Shown here: piece after piece, positions 13,840-27,300 of the stretch
Layout of the letters: every line of letters begins with the position of its first letter
Position numbering within the stretch: position 1 is the first letter of the stretch
From: Panax quinquefolius
Taxonomy: Eukaryota > Streptophyta > Magnoliopsida > Apiales > Araliaceae
Direction: 5' to 3'
Assembly (NCBI GenBank): GCA_020205615.1
Contig: CM035167.1
Location: 138,460,568 to 138,524,567, forward strand
DNA: 64,000 bases
The notes under the pieces: generated by a model
Told to the model about the DNA's origin: nothing
The model's database searches: none
Seen by the model: only the letters and a program-made list of their open reading frames with translations
Translations under genes and position numbers: made by a program

Positions 13840-15342
13840 GATTATACAAAACCTTGCACACTTCTTGTTGTGGATCAAATTTCAGCGCTGAAGAAGATAG
13901 AAATCTGAAAACACTGAATATGGTAGTATAATGTTGAGTTAGAAATGGGAAGTTCAATGGGAGAAAATGGTGCAAACCTCAATTCATTTATTAAATTCTG
14001 CACCAAGGGAATACGGATTGTTCTATAAACAAGTTTTAGCAGTAAGAATTGATTTCTTAGTTGATTTGGAGGGGGCTGGCTAATTAAGATGTTAATCGAA
14101 CTTTGCTTAATTCAACGTTAGCCAATCTCATATGAATACCAATAAAACATTCCTTGGCATTTATTTTGTTTACAAAAAGTAAGTAGACAGGAATATGGGA
14201 CATGAATATTAGACTTTCATCTATTTATGTTTTGATCTTCAATGGGGGGTAAAAATATAAATAAATAAAAATTAAATACACCTGTACAATATTCCTGTAT
14301 GCATAGAAGAACTCTTTTGTTTAACAAAGCCAGGAATGTCAAGTTTTTCTGTCTTACTATTTCGCTGCTGCCATGATTCAGAAAATGAGTGAATGGTACC
14401 AACCACCAACTACAATACTACTGTTCAGAGATTGTGATATTTCAAAATTTATAATCAAGAGATTTCATGTTCCATATTGTATAAAATTAAAAAGGTAATT
14501 GTTTTTTCTTATCGATATATTATATAAGCAATTCTACAAATAATACTTCTAATTATTAAAATAATCATTTTTATAATAATTAATAGTTTTTTTTATCCTC
14601 TTCCATGTTTTAACAGATACGTTGTCACATTGGGAATCTTACAAGTGCTTGTGTGATGGATAAAAACCAAAAATCAAATTAGTTTTGAAAATAATCATTT
14701 TATAATAATTAATAGTTTTTTTTATCCTCTTCCATGTTTAAGAACGTTGTCAATTGCTCAAAATTAGAAGGTGATCAATTAATTTTGAAACCTCTAATTG
14801 GATTGAAGGAATAAAATAAAGATTGAAATGAGTTATTCTCTCTCTCTCTCAACACCCTCATGGCTCAATAATTAAAAAAATTATTCATAAAGCTTTGGAC
14901 ATGAAATCTTGGGCAAGAATGTTAAATTTCAATCGAAAATTTCAAAAAAAATAAAAAATAGTTCAATCCATTCCAATCGCAACCAAACACAATTTTTTTT
15001 CATTCTATAGGAATAAATCATTCCATTCCCACATTTATTACTTCAATCCAAACGTAGTCTTGCATAAAAAAGCCTTGAAAATATAACAGCCCTACTACTG
15101 CCAAGTCTATTATCAACATCTTCCCAACAGACATATATAAGGAATCCAAATTAAAGGAAACGCAAAAATATACATGGAAACTATTCTAGAAAGATGTAAA
15201 CCAACATAAGCTTTTGGGAAATATCTACAGCTGCTATGAACAAAAACACGTGAATTCTCGAAATAAAATAGCAGCGAGTTGGGAAGAGGATAGGCAAAAA
15301 TTGTAAGAGATTGAATGGTATGGTATAAACTTACATCTTTCA
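13840..15342. other. Convergent intergenic region, COG3 and FAB1 3' ends
   Basis: This region should hold the 3' UTRs of both genes. A word of about 37 bp, ending TTTTTTTTATCCTCTTCCATGTTT, occurs twice near 14573-14612 and 14700-14738. A short CT run lies near 14836-14850. No additional coding exon is recognisable on either strand. Confidence 0.6.
14141..14146 (+). terminator. Possible COG3 poly(A) signal
   Basis: AATAAA lies about 300 bp after the COG3 stop codon, on the coding strand. Plant poly(A) signals are degenerate and the region is AT-rich, so this is only a plausible candidate. Confidence 0.3.
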
Positions 15343-18300
15343 TCATACAGGAATTGGCTTAAAAGTATCAACATATAACTTGGTCACACCATTAGATTTT
15401 TCTTCACATAAGTCTGACTGGGATCCATTAGTAATAGTTGTTTGGGGAGACCACTGATCTGGCACCATAAGAAAATAAGCAGACATAGCTTTTCTGAACC
15501 TTTTCTTGTATTGCTTGGGAGAAATAACAGTTGGAGATGTGTTCTTTGGCCCGCCAAGGATTCCTGAAGTTTTCACCCAAGTTTCAAGGTGCTTATCCCA
15601 CGTATATTGCCTCATGAAATCAATAATCCCAAGAACTAGCTCATGATTTTCTTCATCTACTCCAACCAGTAAAGAATAGTCCATTACATCTATAGACTGC
15701 AGTAGCATTCAAATCCATTAGAAGAATACAATAAAAATGAAAGCATTGGCACCAATACGAAGAATAAATAAAATGGTAATTACCCCGATATATTTTCAAT
15801 TTCCCAGACACCCCCACCAGTAGAATGTTGCAGCATTGAAATCAATTACAAGAATAAAGAAAAAAAAAACACATTCACAACAATCAGAAGATTAAATAAA
15901 ATGGTAATTATCCCAATAGTTTTCCAAATTCCAATTCTCTCTGTCTCCCACCCCCCAAAAAAAAAAAAAAACCACCATATAACACCTGAGATTGAATGGT
16001 ACGGGATCCCAAGTATGGCATAAACAAAACAAAACAACCTGCAAATATAAGTAGCTGAACAAGATGATCTGGTAGGACGTTACTTCAAAACTTACAGCAA
16101 GAAATGCAGTATCATTCCAGACGGCTCTTTCTAGTAACCGCTTTGCCTTGTTTCCCACAAAGATTGGAGAAGTTGGCATTGCCTCAATCAGGTTCTGATC
16201 AAGCAAGACTTTATTGCTCCCACTTGAATCCGGATTATACCGTGAGCGAGAAGATCCTTTAAGGTCATACAGTCTTGTGATGTTGTGCCTAAACAGAAGA
16301 TTTTCCATAACTAAAACATCTATCCTCGACTCTTTTCCTCCTTTAAGATGTTTCACTGTCACCTTCAAGACATACATGAACAAAATAAACTAACAAATTG
16401 TAGTACAGAAAGGGATTATCCGAAAAGAACTGTGAATAATATTTGTAGAGACCCCCAATACAGAACCAAGATGTACAAGGAAGAGAAAAGTGAACAAAAA
16501 CATCATCCACAGAGCTTTATAAAGCCATTTCCAAGCAGTTGGTAAAGCATTGTGTAGCAGAGCTATCAATTGTACCAGTCAGACGACTTCTAAAACCTTA
16601 AAGGTTTTCTGTTACAAGCTTAGACTCAACATTATCAACCTCCACTGGAAACTTAGATCTAAAAAAAAAATTGACAGTGTCCACAAGACTTATAAGAGCA
16701 TGATCCAACATCCAGATAATGTAAGTTGTAAGGTGAAATAAAATGGGATTAATTTGACAACCATTCCAAAAAAAATTAAGTCCACAGTTAGACAATGGTT
16801 GAGACAAAGCAAAAGTGCAAATGCAATTGATAGCTTGTGATTTGGCTTCACAGCCTGGCAATGTTGGAGAACTCACCCAGCTAAAATACTCTCAGATCAT
16901 TCCATATTTAATACTTCCTCCATTCCAAATTATAAGATCAACTTTTGAAAGTCAATTTGAGAGACTTTCAAGTTTCAAGCTCAAAATTGACATGTTTCAT
17001 TAAAAACTATAAAACAATAAATCTTACAATGAGTAGTAGTTTTTAGATAGTTTACAATAAATCATTGTATTGACTAAAATTAAAAGAATCAAAGTCAATT
17101 TTGAGTTCAAAAATGTCTAAAGTTGACTTCAAAATGTCAATAATAATCCTATATTTTGGAATGGAAGGAGTTATTAATAGGACAAAATCCCCGCCTAGGT
17201 CCGCCTAGGCCCCGTCTAGGCGCTAGGCCCTCCCTTGGCGCCCCGCCTAGGCGCTAGGCCCCCTGGTGTCTCACCTAGGCTCAAAGCGGCAAAAAAATCC
17301 TTCCAGAAAATTAGGTGGGGTCTAGGCAGAGAGGTTTTTTTATTTTAATAACTACCCAAACCAGATCTTAATATATTTATTTTTCAAATGATTTTGTAGC
17401 ATATCAAATCACAACAAGTAAATAATATCAAGTCAAAATGGATAATTTTATTATAGCTGTAATTTTTTGAACTTGTACCAACTTCAAATTATATAAATGA
17501 TGATACATTTGTAATATTTTGTTTAATTCAATATAATTCTTAAATTTATGTTTAGTTTCTTAAGTTTTAATATTGAATTAAATTTTTAAAATTTAAAATT
17601 TTATTATTTAATAGCAATCTTGTTTATGAATAAAACTAATACGTTAAAAATATTTTTGAATTTTGAAAAATTGCATGTTTGTGTTTGAACTTTGACATTA
17701 ACAATATGGATATCTATTTGAACTTTAAGCAAATGTCTTTATTATCTTAATTATAAATTGTTTTGTTTTATATTATTGTTTTGTTTGGATAAATGTAAGA
17801 TAAAATATTAAAATTAGCTTAAAATAAAAAAAACCGCCTAGGCCCCGCCCAGGCCCCCTAGGCGCTAGGCCCCCCTCGGCCGCCCGCCTTCTGCCTAGCG
17901 CCTTTTAGAACATTGGGCAAAAGTCACAGTTCTTTGAACATATGAAAATATAATTGAACAAACAAAAAAAGTAATACCTGAAAGATACCCAGTATCTTTG
18001 CAAGGCAAGTGGGGCTTCCTGAACTGATTGATTCAGATAAATACTTAAAATACTCCGGAGCAAACTTGATGAAAGATTCCAGCTCTGTCTTTGTAACCTG
18101 TTTGATGATAAACCTGTCGTCCAAGGTTTTTGCAAAGAAGACATTGCTCTTGCCACCCTGTGCACCCCACTTCTTACAACGACTGAGGGATCGTATGAAA
18201 TCTAACTCAGAGGGGCAACAAATCTTCCTCAAGGCCTTAAATCTCTTTGCACAGTAACAAGTTACGGTATACTTTACCTTCCCAAGAGGGCCTTCATCTG

Positions 18301-21300
18301 TAAAAGAAACTTTGGCATGCAAAGTGTTGGTGTACGAGAGTGAGTCCAACCCCAAGGAAGTTCGAGATCCCAATATGGATAAGATGCTCTCATCAGTAGA
18401 CCCAAGACTTCTCAAGGATTCAGAAGTTGTCTCGTCTAAGGAGTTGAGTGACAGTAGATTCACTGAATCTAAATTAGGCAAAGAGAATGAAGATTCCACT
18501 CCATCATTCAATCTCTCAGGTTCATCAGGCACTTGGAGGTAGTAGTCTGGTGAGACAAGGGCATATGATATAATACTAGTGGGTTCATCATCATAAACTG
18601 GCACAACAATGTCATCAATACCAACAGGCAGAAGCAGTCTGGCGCCACCTTTGACGTACTACATCCAGAAATGATGATACATAAACAGGATTATACTCGC
18701 ATAATGTCTGAAGCTTTTGTGTATATATAGAAGAATTTTTTGAAATGAACGAAAGATTTTTAAAAATGGTATCCCCACCCAACTCATGGATTTCTCCATA
18801 TGGTTGGCCCCCTGGATAGGCGATGACAAGCCAAGAGAACAACCTGCCTCTGGACCACCTCGCTCATCTTTGTGGTCTGACTTTGTCGTGATTGGTTCAG
18901 TAACATTTAAAGAATCTGCAATGACTGAATTAAGATGTGCATGGTCATTCTCTTTTGGTGATATATTTATCGCATGACTTTCACCAGACCAGGCAGCATC
19001 TAGGGTATCTGATAAACATTCCATTATTGGGAACTGCCCCTCTGAGAGAACCCTTCGTACATTTACCTGAGGTACTAAACTATCATTTCTACCAGTGATA
19101 TTTGGGCTAGAAGGTTGGTATTTCTCAGCTGCTGTTGCATGATTTGGGTCCTGGTCCACCACAGTTACTTTATGAACCCTGTCAGGATGGTTGACCCGGA
19201 CAGAAACTCTTAATTGATTAAAGGAAATATCTGACTTTGCAGTCTTAAGAGAAGAATCAGAGTTTCTGCCATCTCTATCAGTCGTGGAAGTTTGATTCAG
19301 TTCAACAGGCTTCTCGCAAGATCTGATTGGTTTCTCCTTCTGTTTTGGGGAGGAACTGCTCAGATCTCCTTGGGTATTGTTTTTTAAATTGGCAACATAA
19401 GTCAAGCGTTGATCCCAGACATAAGCATGGAAGACTAACTGCCTTCTTAATCTATTGATTTCAAGAATGTCTATATGAGGCTGGCCAACTCCTGTGTCCT
19501 TATTCAGCACTTGCCCCAGTGATTCCTAAGAAGATTCAAATAATCAATAAGAAATCAGACACAATGGAAGGTTATTATCTCTTTCCTCCAAAGCATAATG
19601 AACATATAAAATCAAGTAACATAAATTGCCTTAAATTATGTAATGGCAACACAACCTATCCACATAACAGCAGAAGTCATGCAGTCCCTTGTGTTACGTA
19701 GACTCTTCAAATTGTGTGAAGTACCTACACCAGGCTCCTGACATCTGGTTAAGAGCAGATTAGGATATTTGTGATTGACATGTCCATTGCTATATACATC
19801 TCTGAACCATGTCTATAAGTTTAAGTATTTGTATATAAACCTCTCTTCAAAATTTCATGTTGTCGCACGATTGCTTTAATACGAGTAAAGTGTGTGGCTT
19901 TATTGGGTATTTTTACTCACATAGCTAGGGTCCTCTACAACGTATGGCTGTTAAGGCTTTTTGAGACTTCACTTTATCAATTGCTCAATGTGAGGTAAAT
20001 GCCTCTGTTAATTTATCTACTTTAGTGTCTTTGCTTGCACTTTCTTGTTCTTTTAATTAATTGAATGGCCTTTTGTCCTCATTTGCTTGAATTCGTAAGT
20101 AAATTTTCATTTATTTCTTCTGAATGTGAGAAGTAAAAATTAACCAACAATAATTTTGGAACTTGTTGTTTATTCCCCAACAATTTTCAAGGACTGAACG
20201 CCCAATACATGCTTAATCAAAAATAAATAAAATTAATGCATTTTAGCATGAATCTTTTTTCTCTCGTGCAAATCTAGCCCCAAAATAAGTAAAAAGGATC
20301 AGAAGAACTCGTTGAATGCAACTACCTCAAATTCTTCTTTCTCCTCCTGTAGTATCCTTTCTAGTTCCGCAGTTTGCTGCCTTAATTCAGACGACTTCTT
20401 GACTTTCTCAAGTGATACTTTCTCAAAAATCTGATGAAGAGCACGGTAGACCTCAGCGAAAAGTTGGTCTGCTCTGCTGTGAACCTGTCACTCACAAGAT
20501 TAATCAACGTATAAGCAAGGTAGATGCTCAAGTCACTTACTAATTGGGTCAAGGGTTCAAGATAGTTGCACCTCATCAGCTTCTTTTGATAACCACTCTT
20601 GATTATGATAATTGAATTCAAGAGTTGAAGGTGGGAGATGTACGTAATTTACATCAATAGAAGCATACCGAAAGCAAGCTACCATTCTCCCAAAACTGCA
20701 AGTTTTACAATAATGTGAGGATGGCATAATTATAATAGGGAGGAAAAAAATGATAGGACAGTAGATAATGCCATAATTAAACTTGAGGGTCTGTAAAAGC
20801 CTACTTTAGTGCATCCTAAGCTATTCAAGAGTGTGTTAGTTACACATTAATCGAACTGCAGACCAAGATAGAATAAAAACAAACTGGTATAAAGAAATGA
20901 GAAAACTTAATCTTGGACTAAAACCTTACATGCATATTTTCCTATAGAAGATTTTTCTGATCAGAGATACCTAGGTGCAGAGGGTACAAGGAGGATGCTA
21001 GTGATGTGGGGTAGGTAAGTGTTTCAAAACATGAAGTCATGAAATATGGCTTCATTTGGGCACTTATTGTATTCTGTGGGCCACAGTAAGAGGATGCTAG
21101 GGGAGACATGAGGAAGGAAATGGCTGTGACAAAGCAGATGGGTATGCATAACTCGTTGAGGTGAACTGGAAGTGGTCAGATTTCTGCGTGAGAGGTGTGG
21201 TGTTTACCATCTTCTGGGGCTGTGAAGGAGTTTAATGACCTCACCGATGACTTTTACTGCTAGGAGGGAAGTTCACTTAGTTCAGTTTTAGAGACAATCC

Positions 21301-24300
21301 TTCTTGGTAGGTTACTAGTTTCCACAAACTAGGAGTTGTGTTTCTCAGGTGTCACACAGTCTTCTCTATCTAGAAGAGTGTACTGATTGTATTTTTCTTG
21401 TACTTGATAATGTAGCGTTGAAAACGGGGAGGACTTCTCAAATTGGAACATGTGATTTAAGGAACTCGGTCTGTGGAATTGAGAGATATCTGTGGAGAGG
21501 GAACAACGTGGAATAGACTGGAATTCAGGCTAGAAAAGAAACTTAAATTTCACAAATTAGATAACATGGAATAAATAAATTGGGGCAAGAAGAGTTGAAG
21601 CTAGTTAGAGCCACAAAAGACATTTAAAAACTAAGTTCCAAGGACATTTTGGTGCTGCAGTGCACCAAGGGGTGATACAGTGGATGTATTTTAAAAAACA
21701 TTTGGAAGACGAACTGACAAAGGGATATTTGAATCCACAAAACTATTATTCCTAGTAGCTAGTTCCATATCTATTTGACAATGTACTTGGACTATGTTTT
21801 TTGTGTTTTAAAGTGTCAAGTGTTAAACACTGAGTGCATATTTAAATGGGGCTCGATCTATATGACGCAAATCTAAAAGTTGAATGTTGATGGTTTAGAC
21901 TGTTTGATAACTGCAACTGATGAAAATGTAGATATATGTATTTTCCAATTTTAATTCTCTTAACAAATAAAACATGACTGTTTACTTAAATTAAGGTACA
22001 AATGCTGAATAAAATAAAATTTACATAATTAGGCATAAAAATTAGCCCATTTTTTATGTAATCAATACGTAATCATAAAAATACTCCCTCCGTCCCATAA
22101 TTTTAAAATATAAATAGTAAATAAAATAGAATACTACACTATAAATATTCAATATTAAATTATTATTATTTTTATCACCACATTTATGTATTAGAGTTAA
22201 AGTTTATATATATTATTTCAAAAGTAAATTTTACTAACTAGGACCACAACTACCTTGGAAAATTTATATATTGTACTTTAAGCATGGAACACTACTAAAA
22301 TAGTTACATTTATAAAAAATAAAAAATATATATTAGATATTGTTTATGGACACTACTAAGAAGAATAAAAAATAGATTGATAGGTGAGTTAGGGGTTGGA
22401 AAAACAGAGCAGTTTTGACCTTTGATAATGAAAACATTATTCATTTTAATGAATCAATTATCAATCCATCTTTATCAAATAATGTAACCCAGTCCCACAT
22501 CAAAAGATATGAGAAAAATTTGTCTATGTATAAGGAATTAAATTACTAACAATAGTACCTTAAGTCATGACTTTTAGGAGAGCCTGTGGTGGGCTAAGAA
22601 GATACTATTGGGTCAGTGGTTTAAGGCCTTATTTGAATGGATTTGATTCAATTCGGACTTGGGATTTGACCCAAGATTTGTTTCGAACTCGGGATTTGAC
22701 CCAAATTGTTTCATATGTATCAAAGTCGACTCTCAAAAGCTTAGGTCGGGTCATCCGATCTGGTTGTCGAAGGTGGAGACATGAAGACTAGTGATATTAT
22801 TCCATTGCCACAATGGAGAGAGGCGGGTCTAGAGGTGGGGACACGAAGTTAGCCGGTATTATCTCATAATGGCTAAAGGTAAAGATCTGTGGACTGTGTG
22901 TGATCAATTCTGATGGGGATGTCAAAAATTTAAGTGAAAGAGTTTGTAACACCCCAGTACCACATCAAAATATATGAAAAAAAATTGTCTGTGCATAAGG
23001 AATTAAATTACTAACAATAGTACCTTCAGTCATGACTTTTTGAGTGAGCTTGTGGTGGACTAAGATGACCCAAGAAGATATTATTAGGCCAGAGGTTTAA
23101 GGCCTTATTTGGATGGATTTGATTCGATTCGGACTTGGGATTTGACCCGAAATTTGTTTCAAGCTCGGGATTTAACCCGGGTTGTTTCAAATAAAGTTCA
23201 ACATGGGTCGATCAGCCATACGCAAGAAAGAGAGAAAACACAAGCCCACACCACTCTCTCATGAACTCCTCCTTAATAAAAGAACAAAAAAAAGAATGAA
23301 AAATGATAAAAGCAAAAAGATCGCTTGACAACCCACCCTTCTCTCCCCACTCTCCACTCTCCTCTCTCTTCTATCTCTCTCTATTCCACCACAAAGTGAT
23401 GATCAAGTTGGATAAAAGGGCAAAGATAAGTTGAATATTTTTTGTTGTGCATCACCATGAACAACTTCTTGTATTCTTTGTTTTTTATTTTGATTGGGGA
23501 TTTTGGAAAGACAAAAGGCAATTCTGGGATTAAGTACATTTTAAAGCGAAAAAATCGTCTAAAATTCATTCAGATTTGCATCTGACAGTATAATTACTCT
23601 CTCCATGTCTGGTGTGGTCAGAGGCATTAAGTGCCTTTCCGATGTGGAAATGAAAAAGGCATTTATTAAGTTCAATCTGCCCGAATAAGACGTGGCCATT
23701 AAGATGCCCATTCAGAGGAAATAATCGGGGACTGTTAATTCATAGTTTTGGGAATAGTTTAATTAAATAAAGCAGGTAGTACCTATATAATAAAATTTAG
23801 GAAGGTGAAAGGCATTAAAACTCAGAATACTAATTAAGTTACTAATGGATCATATATAAAATTATTAGGGTAAGGCTCCCTTCTACTTCTCATTTTCTTG
23901 GTCGTGTTCTTGAGTTTATGTTTTCTTCTTTCTCCCTCCTATCCACTCACATCAACTGGCTAGGTGTGCAGATTTTGAAAATGGAGGTAGGTAGGTGGGG
24001 AAAAATCATATATGAAGTGGAATTTGGAATTTGAATTTGTTGTTATGTGAGTAATGCTAACTTGTTGGAGCGGTGTTAAATTTAGTGCATTTCTAGCATG
24101 TCATTTCTGAGCATCTAGGACCCAAGAATCAATGTTTCCAGAGCCCCAGGCTTTTAGTTTTAGTCTTAACCCAACTTGGAATTATCAGATGCATTTATAA
24201 ATATTTCGTTTCCTAAAGGCTATTTTTTTTCACACTTGATACTGACTCATTAGCACACAAAAATGGTTTGGATAGATGAAAATCATACCCATAGAACCGG

Positions 24301-27300
24301 AGACAGTCTCTGTGAAGAGAGTGTCCACAACTTGCAACCCTACTAGCGGCTGCGTGGTTTGAAAAGCTGAGCTCCAAAAATTTCCCAAAAGACAAACCCC
24401 ATGCAGCTTCGGACATTACTACTCTCCGCGTGGCTGGAGGGAACCCATTAATCCGAGGACACCGTAGGCACCTGTGCCACATCCAGATTTTGCCTTCACG
24501 TTCTCCTGGCAAGAGAAACTCTGGAAGCTTCTTTACAGAGATTGTTAGGCTGCCTTGCCGGTGTGTATAGCAATGAACATGTGCTTCTGAAGGCATTTGA
24601 CATGAGCGGCACTGGTAGCTCTATTTGTGAAGATATAATAATCAATCCCAAGTTATTTGAAATAAGTTGATACAGTATGCAAGCATTTCAACGTGTTTTT
24701 ATGTGGTAATGGAGAGAGAGAGATTACATGATCAAAAAGATGGTCTCGTAAGAACCGCCCCAATGGTTTATCAAAACTCCCATAGTATTTGATTCAAGGA
24801 GATGAGCACGTTCAGCACAGTTCCCTTCCACACATAGCGTGTTGATAAGGACACCAAGATGCTCTGATGGTCCGAAGGTGAGGGAGGAAAGTCTTCTTTG
24901 AAAGATTCTGCCTCCTCGTGACGATTTTCCCTCACTCTTTCTGAGGAGGAGAACTCTGCATTACCTGAACTTTTTGCAGGTAATAAACTGCCATCAGCAT
25001 TACAACAGCCAACACCTTGCCCCAATGCTTCAGATTTCCCAAAACAATTAGAAACTATATTATCTGCTGCCACTACTTTACTGTTATTCATTGTTGATGT
25101 TTTTGCCTCAGAACATTCGTTAATACCCACCTTATTGTCCTCGTTAGATGCATGGTTAGAGGTGGGCTCGGGTCCGTGGGTATCTGAGAAGTTATGCTGT
25201 GAATGAAAGGAGGAAGCAGCAGAAACAGAAAAATCCATGGAGCTAGCAACAAGTTCTGCATTTAAAGATTGAGTGCTAGTGAGATTGGGTAAACAAGGAC
25301 TTGGCCCACCTAGCTTGCTCAAGGCAATACTGGATGATAATAAGTTATCCAATAAAATGCTATCATTAGACTGATATGTTTCACTAGAGGTAAGATTACC
25401 CTGAAGCTTTGGAGTGGCTTGGTCAATAAAACCAGGTATTGTCGAAATGGACCTGTCAATACTTGATGGTTTATCAGGTAATGCAACTGCTATTGGAGAC
25501 TTTAAAGGGAATTCTGGCAGAGAAGCACCTTCATCAGCAAGGAAAGATGTCTCCACAGCCAAGTGATAAGCAGCAAATACTCCATATTGAACTACGTATT
25601 TCACTTTCTTCAACTCATCCCCGTTGGCGCCCTTGAGCAAAATCTGAAACAGAGAAATTATCTTAGTCCTCCTGGTTTGGTTCAACAAAATAGCCCAAGG
25701 GGTAACTAAGGTATTCTACAGAACAGAACTTTTCCTCAGAAAAAAATAAAAACTCTATACAGGTCAATCTATCAATCACTTGAAGAAACTACAGCACTGC
25801 AGAATTAAACAGCTCCATCTCATGGACCAAACAATATTACAACAGTCAACTCTCTAATAATCAATAATCATAATTCATAGGAGACCATAAATTTATTGTA
25901 ATTATAAAGTTCAAATATCCTCCAACGACACTTAGCCAAAACTATCTGAACTTCGCCTACAAAGTTTTTGATCACATAGTGATAGTATAAACAATTCTTC
26001 CAAATAATTGATTTAACATTTTCAAAGTCGATATATATTGAGGGAGATAATAATAATGTAAACATTTTCAACTCAATGCCTTTTATACCAGGTAGGCTGT
26101 AAATGAATCTAATATGTTAGCAACTTACATAAAAGTAGAAAGATGAGGAGAAAAATAAGAAGGTAACATTCGGTCGAATATTAAATTATGGAACATCGAA
26201 ATTATTAAACTGAACTTCGTATGTGATTATATTATCCATTTCTTTTACCACAATTTTTTGTGCTATTATAAGATTTTGTGTGACAAGATTCTCGTATTTC
26301 AATCTACACAATTCACTTATCATGTCAAAAAGAACCTTTCGTACAAAACATAATATGGAATGTGATTAACGAAACCAAGCCGGTTCTTCCAAACTTATAA
26401 ATTAATAGATTAATCAAGTTACTTATACAATGACCTACGAACCTGCTTATACCCGATCATATCTCCTTCACTTTTTTTTTAATTTACTTTTTTCTGATAC
26501 TTAGTTTCTCACAGAAACTATGTAATTTGTAGTCTGCAGAGATTCTTTTATTAAAGATAAATTTTAAAAAATAGTATGAAGCTGTTACATTTGTATGGAT
26601 TAAGAAAGTATCATTTATCAAGTAAGATTTGTTGAAATTCCATCACTACCCCTTTATGGGATGTTGAAAACTATTATACAAGGGAGAAATTTTTGGGACA
26701 AAGAGAATAGTATGAAGCTAGTATCATCTAGTTGGTCTTTTCAAGTATCATCTAGTTGATCAAGCCAATCAAGCTACACGCCATACTACAGTTTTTGATG
26801 CAGATTTCAACATAATACTCTGTCAAATTAAAGAACACTACAACAATGTTATTAACTGTGATAGTGTTATCGATCTGTGAACTTACAGTACAACCCAATG
26901 GCTTGGGGCAACCCTCAAAAAACATCAATGTCTTCGTTAGTTTCTTCCCACCTTGCCCAGCAGTGCCGTGCTCTTCAACAAACTTCTCCACGTGGAAATA
27001 GTCGCAATATCCTAATTTCTGCGATGTAAGATGATCGATGGAGAGGACTATTTGTGCACCTGTGCAGCGTGCTATACGCTCTAAAAGCGGTCTCTTGATA
27101 TTTAAAACAAGCGATATGCCTTTTGTAGAAGGTAATCTTGTGCGATCGAGATACTGATTTCTCTACTAAAAGAACATTAGGATGGTGCGCATCAATTTTT
27201 GCTACTGCCATCTTCAGATGGACCATTTCCTGAAAACCGTGCAAATTTCATAAGAACAAGGAACCAATATATACTAAATGATTACTAAAAGGCAAATAAT

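Larger units (their letters stand above)
16363..17977. other. FAB1 intron 9
   Basis: This intron splits the PIPK domain between GIFQ and VTVKHLKGGKE. It holds a Stowaway-like MITE (16914-17171) and a GC-ended repeat (17188-17905), annotated separately. The remainder (16363-16910) has no feature I recognise; small ORFs there are noise. Confidence 0.7.

Noticed and set aside
22567..22791. A 74-codon frame in FAB1 intron 6
   Set aside because: It falls in the direct-repeat pair and is not preserved in the second copy.
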